Position numbers and translations under genes: made by a program
The notes under the pieces: model-generated
The model's input: only the letters and a program-made list of their open reading frames with translations
What the model was told of the DNA's origin: nothing
Database searches by the model: none
NCBI GenBank assembly: GCA_946886375.1
Contig: CAMPIL010000268.1
Coordinates: forward strand, 1 to 5,084
Length of the DNA stretch: 5,084 bases
Direction: 5' to 3'
DNA from: an uncultured Phycisphaerales bacterium
GTDB lineage: Bacteria > Planctomycetota > Phycisphaerae > Phycisphaerales > SM1A02
In this document: positions 1-5,084 of the stretch, one piece after another
Layout: every line of letters begins with the position of its first letter
Numbering within the stretch: the first letter of the stretch is position 1

Positions 1-806
1 GCGATGATGAACTTGCCGTGCGACTGTACGGCGAGCGCATGTTCTTTTACGACATTATTCAGCGGACATTCACCGACAACGGCCGCGGCGACGGTCGAAT
101 CACATTCCAAGGCATGCGGCTGTTTGATTCGCTGATCACGTACGCCAATGGGTCGCATGGCCCGCTTGCCGAGGGCGGCGCGATTGTCGCGGCCACTCCG
201 GCCATGAGCCTTGTGGTTGCCAACCGCCGCGAAATGCTTGACATGTATGACCGCATGATGAATGAACTGGAGCGCAACGGCGAGCGGCCGCTGTGGGAAC
301 GCGACAGCACATCGGTCGGCAGCCAATTGGGCCAGTGGCATGCGTCAGCAATTGATCAATGGCGATGGATGCCCCTGGTGCGATTGATGCCTGCTGTTGA
401 TCACGCAACGCTTCAGCATCATTACGTGCGCGGCGGGCGTGATGGAATCCTCGCCGCCATCGCGATTGAACTGTATCGCCGCCGACACGCAACGTGGCCG
501 GAGTCACTGGGCGCGTTGACCCCGTCATTGCTTCCCGCCGTGCCCATCGACCGCTTTGACGGTCAACCGCTGCGGTACCGCATCGTGGAAGGCAGGCCCG
601 TGATCTATTCGATCGGAAGCGATCTGGATGACGACGGCGGGAGACCTGCGCTGCGGCAAGCGGATGGCAAGCCCGAAAATGCTGCGGCTCGCAAATGGCG
701 CTCACGCGAGGCGGTGGAGCAGGCGCGTCGGCAGCGGAATTTTGACCAAGCCTCAAGCAATTGGCTGCCGGACGGCGATTGGGTGATCTGGCCGCCTTCG
801 GAGTAA
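1..806 (+). CDS. Conserved protein of unknown function, planctomycete-type, C-terminal part (5' end outside window)
   Basis: I cannot name a function. The reading frame is open to the left edge: codons from position 3 read DDELA before the GTG at 18, so that GTG is probably internal and the true start lies upstream. About 267 residues are visible, ending at TAA 804-806. Counting from the GTG, residues 5-40 are helical and aromatic (GERMFFYDIIQRTF). Residues 143-165 form a helix ending in WPESL, followed by LLPAVPIDRFDGQPLRYR (171-188), a beta-like VIYSIGSD segment, a DDDGG patch (204-208) and a DWVIWPPSE end. The WPESL to PVDPF-GQPLRYR to YS-GSDGDDDGG order recalls the C-terminal part of GspG-like pseudopilins and recurs, as I remember it, in many planctomycete proteins of unknown role. 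There is no cysteine and no catalytic motif that I recognise, and no membrane segment in the visible part. The gene converges on the membrane-protein gene with a 9-base gap. I am sure it is coding and not sure of its role. Confidence 0.8.
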   Translation, partial: DDELAVRLYGERMFFYDIIQRTFTDNGRGDGRITFQGMRLFDSLITYANGSHGPLAEGGAIVAATPAMSLVVANRREMLDMYDRMMNELERNGERPLWERDSTSVGSQLGQWHASAIDQWRWMPLVRLMPAVDHATLQHHYVRGGRDGILAAIAIELYRRRHATWPESLGALTPSLLPAVPIDRFDGQPLRYRIVEGRPVIYSIGSDLDDDGGRPALRQADGKPENAAARKWRSREAVEQARRQRNFDQASSNWLPDGDWVIWPPSE

Positions 807-815
807 GTGCCGAAT

Positions 816-2450
816 TCAGTCGCGCGGTTGTCGAAGCATCAGCCGCGCTTGTTCGATGTTGTTCTGCACTTCGGGCTGATCCGGCTTGATCTGTAGCGAA
901 GCGTTCCATTGCTGGATCGCTTCATCCAGCCGATTCTGCATTGCGAATATTGTGCCAAAGTTGTTATGCGCGTCAATGAAATTCGGATCGTTGGCGATGG
1001 CGGTCAGGAAGTGCGATGCGGCGGCTTCGAATTGCTCTTGCTTGCCCAGCGCGACGCCCAGGTTGTTGTTGATGGCCGCGTCGTTGGGATAGAGGCTGTG
1101 CGCGTGAGTCCACAGCGAGAGCGATTCGCGCCAGCGCGTGACTTGCTGGCGAGTACCCAGCGTCAATGCGATGATCGCCGCCACCAACGCGATCGCGCTG
1201 ACCGCACGCGCTGCGGCCGGGACATTGGGTTTCCAGGCGCGATACAACGCCCATGCCAGCAGCGCGGACAAGCCGACTCCGGGCAGATAGGTGTAGCGGT
1301 CCGCAGCAATTTGACGCCCGGTTTGCGTCAGCCCCAACACCGGCAGCACGATGACGACGTAACAGGCCCAAAGGATGAGAAGCGCGGGCCAGCGCCGTCG
1401 CTGCGCGATCAGAAAAATTGTTACTCCCACCGCCGCCGCCGCGCTGATGACGTACCGCCAGTCCGCGGGATTGAGGTTCAGCGGAATGGGATACAGTGGC
1501 GAGAGGTTGACCGGGATCAGCGTCTTGATTGGATAGAACGCAAGGCCCCAGCCGCACTGTGCCAATCGCTCCGCCAAACCGTAATCAGTCATCGACTTGG
1601 CAACGCCGGATTTCGCGGAACTGAACACCGCGATGAACGCCACAACAGCCGCAAGCGCGAAGAAGGGAATCTTCTCTCTGACCAATTCCCAGATTTGCCC
1701 TCCGGCAATGTTGTGCAATCTCCTCAACGGATAGAGGTCGATCAACAGCAGCACGATCGGGAGCGAGATGCTGAACTCCTTGGCCAGCAGCGACAAAGCC
1801 AGGCAGCCGATTGACAGCAGGTAAAACCGGTGTGCCAACACGCCGTCTGGTTTTGGGAGACGTGCATCGCGATGAGCCGGCGCAGCAGTTTCCTCGTTGT
1901 GCGCGACGTAACGCAGGTAGCACCAGACGCATAAAACGTAAAACAATCCGGAGAGCACGCCACGCCGTTCCGATGCCCAGGCGACTGGTTCAACCCGCAA
2001 TGGATGAACAGCGAACAGCAGCGCACCGGCTGCCGCGGCGCAGGTCAATGCGATCCACTGTGCCCGGCCGACCGCACGAACATCGGCGCATCGCAGCAGT
2101 TCCAGGATGAGAAAGTACGCTGCGATTGAACTGGCCACGTGCAGCGCAAGACTCGTGAAGTGATACGCCCGCGCATTGACGCCCCATATCGAGTAATCCA
2201 GCGCAAAGGTCAGCCACGTCAGCGGCTGCCAGTGCCCCATGTGAATCGACGTGAACATCCACTCAAGGTTCTGCTGCGTGAATCCCTGATAGCGCGTGTT
2301 GTTGACCAGTTCAGTTTCATCGCCCCAACTGACGAATTCATTGTGCAACACGCCTCGGAACGCAACGGCCGTGATGAGCACGATGGCGATTAGCGCGGGC
2401 AGATGCCGCGCACGATTGCCAGGTAAAGACTGAGTTGCGTCGAATGTCAA
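816..2450 (-). CDS. Multi-pass membrane protein with C-terminal TPRs, TMTC-like/GT-C glycosyltransferase family
   Basis: This is a 544-residue integral membrane protein, probably a polyprenyl-phosphate-sugar-dependent glycosyltransferase of the GT-C fold, related to eukaryotic TMTC O-mannosyltransferases. The family is known; the activity here is inferred. About ten to twelve hydrophobic segments are visible (approximately 18-35, 96-118, 131-149, 163-181, 208-225, 226-240, 261-276, 297-314, 331-349, 354-373, 389-404, 413-431). Family landmarks appear in order: FVSWGDE (39-45) in the first outer loop, with D44 the likely equivalent of the GT-C acidic residue; HWQPLTWLTFALD (73-85); HPLRVEPVAWASERRGVLS (149-167); LLIDLYPL (235-242); and ADRYTYLPGVGL (383-394). 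Two TPR repeats follow (about 457-490 and 491-524), flanked by further helices. The usual WDD of this family reads WGD here. The start is TTG at 2450-2448: it overlaps the mutS TGA by four bases and sits 5 bases after GAAGGAG. No ATG occurs before residue 65, and a later start would remove the first membrane segment. Acceptor and sugar donor are unknown. Confidence 0.85.
   Translation of the reverse strand: MTFDATQSLPGNRARHLPALIAIVLITAVAFRGVLHNEFVSWGDETELVNNTRYQGFTQQNLEWMFTSIHMGHWQPLTWLTFALDYSIWGVNARAYHFTSLALHVASSIAAYFLILELLRCADVRAVGRAQWIALTCAAAAGALLFAVHPLRVEPVAWASERRGVLSGLFYVLCVWCYLRYVAHNEETAAPAHRDARLPKPDGVLAHRFYLLSIGCLALSLLAKEFSISLPIVLLLIDLYPLRRLHNIAGGQIWELVREKIPFFALAAVVAFIAVFSSAKSGVAKSMTDYGLAERLAQCGWGLAFYPIKTLIPVNLSPLYPIPLNLNPADWRYVISAAAAVGVTIFLIAQRRRWPALLILWACYVVIVLPVLGLTQTGRQIAADRYTYLPGVGLSALLAWALYRAWKPNVPAAARAVSAIALVAAIIALTLGTRQQVTRWRESLSLWTHAHSLYPNDAAINNNLGVALGKQEQFEAAASHFLTAIANDPNFIDAHNNFGTIFAMQNRLDEAIQQWNASLQIKPDQPEVQNNIEQARLMLRQPRD
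822..848 (+). terminator. Candidate rho-independent terminator for the plus-strand gene, inside the opposing gene's 3' end
   Basis: GCGCGGTTG (822-830) can pair with CAGCCGCGC (840-848), giving nine pairs including one G-U, around a 9-base loop. On the plus strand it is followed by TTGTTCGATGTTGTTC (849-864), which is T-rich but interrupted. It begins 15 bases after the TAA of the plus-strand gene, where a terminator would be expected. In the minus-strand transcript the wobble becomes an A-C mismatch, so the structure favours the plus direction. It overlaps the last nine codons of the opposing gene, so it could be a chance product of GC-rich coding sequence. The T-tract is weak. Confidence 0.3.
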
Positions 2451-5084
2451 ACGCGCTCCTTCAATTGCCGCAGCGCATCAAACGCCTGCATGGGCGTCAT
2501 GTCATCGAGTTTCAGTTCGCGCAGTTCGCCGACCGCGGGATGGTCGAGGTATTCGGTGAACAGCCCCAGTTGCGCGCCCTTGGCGGGAGTGGCGGGCGTC
2601 AACTGCGCGGGACGCTCGGTCTGCACGGCAAGGGTTTCCAGAAGTTCGCTGGCCCGCTGAATGGTTTCGCGCGGCAGACCCGCGATCTTCGCCACGTGAA
2701 TGCCGTAACTTCGGTCGGTGCGTCCGGGCAGAATGCGGTAGAGGAAGATGATCTGATCGCCCCAGTCGCGCACCGCCACGTGCAGGTTTGTCACGTTGGA
2801 CAGGCGATCCGACAGCGCGGTGATTTCGTGGTAATGAGTGGCGAAGAGCGTGCGGCACTTCAGCTTCGCCAGCGATTCCGCGATCGCCCACGCCAGGCTC
2901 AGGCCGTCAAGCGTGGACGTGCCCCTGCCGATTTCGTCGAGAATCACCAGGCTGCGCTGTGTGGCATGGTGCAGAATGTTCGCAGTCTCGGTCATCTCCA
3001 CCATGAAAGTGGACTGCCCGGTGTGCAGTTCATCCGAAGCCCCAATGCGCGTGAAAATGCGGTCCACCGCGCCAATGGTCGCGGCCTGCGCGGGCACGTA
3101 ACTGCCGGTGTGGGCCAGCAGCACGATCAGCGCCACCTGCCGAATGAACGTGGATTTGCCCGCCATGTTCGGGCCGGTGATCAATGCAAGCGATGAAGGA
3201 CGACTGACAGGCGGCGAATCAGAATCGCTCGCCCCCGGCTCGGCCGGGGCATCACGCCCGCCATCCACAGCACATGATCCAAGCACGCAATCATTCGGTA
3301 CAAACCGATCGCCCAGCATGCGGTCCAGCACCGGATGGCGTCCCTGCTGAATGTCAAGCGCCGGCGCTTCAACGATCTGGGGCTTCACGTAGTTGAATCG
3401 TCGTGCGATGTCCGCAAAGTTCGCGAGCACGTCCAGTTCGGCGACGATGTCGGCGAATTCCGACAGCGCGCCCGCCAGCCGTGCAGCCTGCATGCATAGT
3501 TTCTCAAACAGCAGTTTCTCGCGCTCGATGGCCCGCGCCTGAGCCGTGGTCACCTTGTCCTCAAACTCCTTCAGCTCAGGCGTGACGTAGCGCTCCGCAT
3601 TCTTCAACGTCTGCTTGCGCGAAAACGAATCGGGAACCTTCTGCGCGTTGGCGTGGGTGATTTCGATGTAGTAGCCGAAGACCTGGTTGTACCCCACCTT
3701 CAGCGAGTTGATGCCGGTCTGGTCGATGAGCGACTTCTGGTACTTCGCCAGCCAGACGTTGGCGTCGTTCTGGAGATTGCGGGCCTCATCCAGTTCACTG
3801 TCGATGCCATCGCGGAACAAGCCGCCTTCGCGCATGTGATTGGGCGCGGTCTCCACGCAGCGCTCGGTGATCGAAATCGCCAGCGGCGACAGCGACGTGG
3901 CCAGTTGCGCCAGCCGCGTGTGATGCGCGCTCATGGCGGGGCGGTTCTCAAGCAGGCCCGCCAAGGCGTTGATGCGGCCGGCCGACACGCCCAGGGCGAC
4001 CAGGTCGCGTGGCGTGGCGCGGCGCATGGCGACCCGGCCGACAATTCTCGCGACATCCTGCACGCCTTCCAGCCGGGCGCAGAGTTGCTCGGCAAATTCA
4101 CTGTCGGTAAGCAGTTCACCGACGCCGCGCTGACGCGACTGAATCGCCTTGATGTCGCGCAGGGGAAAGCACAACCATTGCCGCAGCAGCCGCTTGCCCA
4201 TGGACGTGCGGCAGCGCTGGAGGATCGACAGCAACGACCCGCCAAAGTCGCCGCTGCGCATCGTGCGTTCGATCTCAAGACTGCGCAGCGAGGAGGCGTC
4301 GATGATGACGAATTGATCGGAAGGTTGCTGACGGGGCGGACGCAGGTGCGTCAGTCGATTGCCGCCGGCCTCATCCTGCTGAGTTTCCTTCAGATATCGC
4401 AGCAGCGCGCCTGCCGGACCGATGGCGGCGTCATCTTCGGTCAGGCCGAAGCCCGAAAGATTCATCACGCCGAAGTGCTCGCGCAAGGCGTCGCGTGCAT
4501 CGGACTGGCGGAACGTCCACGTCGGCCGGGCGGTCAGCGCGCAGCCGACCGCGGCGCGGATGGCTTGCACGCGCGGCGGCACGGCTCCATCGGCGGTTTC
4601 AACGTGCAATAGTTCCGAAGGATTGATTCGCACCAGTTCATCGGTGACGCGTTCGCCAGGCAGTTGCATCAGCGTAAACGCGCCAGTCGAGAGTTCGGCC
4701 AGGGCGAGAATGGCTGCGGACTTTTCGCCGGCCTCATTGAACTGGATGGCGGCGATGGAATTGCTCTGCGATTCATCCAGCAGCGTTTCATCGACCAGCG
4801 TACCGGGCGTGACGACGCGCGTCACCGCACGATCAATGACGCCCGCAGCTTCCTTGGGATCCTGGACCTGCTCGCAGACCGCGACGCGGTGGCCGGCCTC
4901 GATCATCCTCCTGAGGTATGACTCAACAGAGTGATATGGCACCCCCGCCATGGGAATGCCCGCCGTGCGCTGGGTCAGCGTGAGGCCAAGCACCTTGTGG
5001 CAGAGCACGGCGTCTTCATCGAACATTTCATAGAAATCACCCATCCGGAAGAACAGCACGCATTCAGGGTGCTGAGCCTTGAAC
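2447..5084 (-). CDS. mutS: DNA mismatch repair protein MutS (N-terminal tip outside window)
   Basis: MutS is the cytoplasmic DNA-binding ATPase that recognises mismatches and small loops and recruits MutL. The frame stays open to the right edge: codons before the GTG at 5059 read FKAQHPEC, matching the conserved MutS stretch before LLFFRMGDFYE. The GTG is therefore internal and probably 10-20 N-terminal residues are missing. Numbering from that GTG, the mismatch-wedge Phe-X-Glu motif is F9-Y10-E11 (5027-5035), marking a mismatch-recognising MutS1 rather than MutS2. The connector domain spans about 100-230 and the core and lever helices about 240-545. The clamp includes KVGYNQVFGYYIEIT (454-468) and NAERYVTPELKEFE (487-500). 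In the ATPase domain, Walker A is GPNMAGKST (629-637, nt 3149-3175), the STFMVEMTE loop is 683-691, Walker B is LVILDE (704-709), and THYHE is 741-745. The helix-turn-helix dimer region follows DRSYGIHVAKIAGLP (782-796). A QLGLF clamp-binding-like motif is at 830-834. About 25 extra residues precede Walker A (within 591-622). All key residues are present, so the protein should be active. Confidence 0.97.
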   Translation of the reverse strand, partial: FKAQHPECVLFFRMGDFYEMFDEDAVLCHKVLGLTLTQRTAGIPMAGVPYHSVESYLRRMIEAGHRVAVCEQVQDPKEAAGVIDRAVTRVVTPGTLVDETLLDESQSNSIAAIQFNEAGEKSAAILALAELSTGAFTLMQLPGERVTDELVRINPSELLHVETADGAVPPRVQAIRAAVGCALTARPTWTFRQSDARDALREHFGVMNLSGFGLTEDDAAIGPAGALLRYLKETQQDEAGGNRLTHLRPPRQQPSDQFVIIDASSLRSLEIERTMRSGDFGGSLLSILQRCRTSMGKRLLRQWLCFPLRDIKAIQSRQRGVGELLTDSEFAEQLCARLEGVQDVARIVGRVAMRRATPRDLVALGVSAGRINALAGLLENRPAMSAHHTRLAQLATSLSPLAISITERCVETAPNHMREGGLFRDGIDSELDEARNLQNDANVWLAKYQKSLIDQTGINSLKVGYNQVFGYYIEITHANAQKVPDSFSRKQTLKNAERYVTPELKEFEDKVTTAQARAIEREKLLFEKLCMQAARLAGALSEFADIVAELDVLANFADIARRFNYVKPQIVEAPALDIQQGRHPVLDRMLGDRFVPNDCVLGSCAVDGGRDAPAEPGASDSDSPPVSRPSSLALITGPNMAGKSTFIRQVALIVLLAHTGSYVPAQAATIGAVDRIFTRIGASDELHTGQSTFMVEMTETANILHHATQRSLVILDEIGRGTSTLDGLSLAWAIAESLAKLKCRTLFATHYHEITALSDRLSNVTNLHVAVRDWGDQIIFLYRILPGRTDRSYGIHVAKIAGLPRETIQRASELLETLAVQTERPAQLTPATPAKGAQLGLFTEYLDHPAVGELRELKLDDMTPMQAFDALRQLKERV
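2456..2462 (-). promoter_or_regulatory. Shine-Dalgarno site for the TPR membrane protein, embedded in the 3' end of mutS
   Basis: On the minus strand the sequence GAAGGAG lies five bases before TTG at 2450-2448, within the mutS codons for its last residues (LKERV). This near-perfect ribosome binding site decides the non-ATG start. The mutS stop and the TTG overlap as TTGA (2447-2450), an arrangement typical of translational coupling, in which ribosomes ending mutS re-initiate on the next gene. Confidence 0.75.
2558..2572 (-). other. Putative beta-clamp-binding peptide QLGLF in the MutS C-terminal tail
   Basis: The codons read Gln-Leu-Gly-Leu-Phe, close to the bacterial sliding-clamp-binding consensus QL(S/D)LF. 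It lies in the Pro/Thr/Ala-rich linker after the ATPase and helix-turn-helix part, and before the C-terminal helical piece (HPAVGELRELKLDDMTPMQAFDALRQL). E. coli and Bacillus MutS carry clamp-binding peptides in a comparable C-terminal position. Clamp binding here is inferred. Confidence 0.6.
3194..3289 (-). other. Low-complexity insertion in MutS between the ATPase-domain entry and Walker A
   Basis: These codons encode MutS residues 591-622, a Gly/Asp/Ala/Pro/Ser-rich stretch (CAVDGGRDAPAEPGASDSDS is its core) between FVPND and ALITGPNMAGKS. In E. coli MutS, as I recall its sequence, the interval from the HPV motif to the Ile of ITGPNM is 27 residues; here it is 52, so about 25 are extra. 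The frame is intact on both sides and the flanking motifs are normal. This suggests a tolerated surface loop rather than damage. Confidence 0.6.
3233..3249. repeat. Perfect GC-rich inverted repeat inside the MutS insertion
   Basis: CCCCGGC (3233-3239) and GCCGGGG (3243-3249) are perfect reverse complements separated by a 3-base loop (TCG). The pair lies within the extra codons ahead of Walker A. It could fold in mRNA of either strand. No T-tract follows it, so it does not look like a terminator. It may be a small palindromic element carried in frame, or chance in GC-rich codons. Confidence 0.45.

Noticed and set aside
75..110. EF-hand or dockerin-like calcium loop (DNGRGDGRIT) in the first gene
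   Set aside because: Aligned on DG-x-I, the loop has Asn at position 1, Arg at position 3 and no acidic residue at position 12, so it does not meet the calcium-binding pattern. At most it is a degenerate relic.
807..815. Intergenic gap between the convergent genes
   Set aside because: Nine bases are too short to hold an RNA gene, promoter or complete terminator.
136..909. Minus-strand open frame (257 codons) opposite the first gene
   Set aside because: Its translation is low-complexity Arg/Ala-rich with no family pattern, it overlaps the 3' end of the membrane-protein gene, and the plus-strand frame has clear protein character.
909..1814. Plus-strand open frame (301 codons) opposite the TPR membrane protein
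   Set aside because: It is Arg/Gln/Asp-rich shadow coding. The minus frame shows membrane segments, TPRs and family motifs.
2422..2450. TTGACA with TTTACC 17 bases later on the minus strand, resembling a -35/-10 promoter
   Set aside because: The -10 match is only three of six. The TTGACA is the TTG start plus its next codon, so transcription would begin inside the gene after its start codon.
3653..4612. Long plus-strand open frame (319 codons) opposite mutS
   Set aside because: It is antisense to the conserved core of MutS, its protein is rich in Arg/Gln/Ala with no recognisable motif, and such frames are expected opposite GC-rich genes.

Overview
The window is about 5.1 kb of GC-rich DNA (visibly around 60 percent GC) with three protein-coding genes and almost no non-coding sequence. 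Both outer genes run off the ends. The protein sequences suggest a member of the Planctomycetes, perhaps class Phycisphaerae. The first gene has a C-terminal layout (an LYRRRHATWPESL helix, a PAVPIDRFDGQPLRYR segment, a D/G-rich patch and a DWVIWPPSE end) that I associate with planctomycete proteins of unknown function. The MutS has wording such as VTRVVTPGTLVDETLLDE and LPGRTDRSYGIHVAKIAGLP. This assignment is inferred from remembered family sequences, not from a search.

Layout. Positions 1-806 (+) hold the 3' part of a gene of unknown function. It is open to the left edge, so the first available start (GTG at 18) is probably not its real start. A 9-base gap separates it from the convergent gene at 816-2450 (-), an integral membrane protein of the bacterial TMTC-like/GT-C glycosyltransferase type with about ten to twelve membrane segments and a C-terminal TPR domain. 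Immediately upstream on the same strand, at 2447-5084 (-), is mutS, which encodes the mismatch-recognition ATPase. It lacks only its first residues because the window ends there.

The two minus-strand genes form a tight transcriptional unit. The mutS stop (TGA) and the TTG start of the membrane protein share four bases. A strong Shine-Dalgarno sequence (GAAGGAG) lies in the last codons of mutS, so the second gene is probably translationally coupled to mutS. I see no functional link between DNA repair and a membrane glycosyltransferase; the pairing may simply reflect compact gene packing. No promoter for this unit is visible and it should lie beyond the right edge.

I found no RNA genes, mobile elements, CRISPR arrays or novel system. 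The points most worth a second look are an in-frame insertion of about 25 residues just before the MutS Walker A motif, which carries a perfect GC-rich palindrome; the non-ATG coupled start; and a candidate terminator for the plus-strand gene that lies inside the 3' end of the opposing gene.
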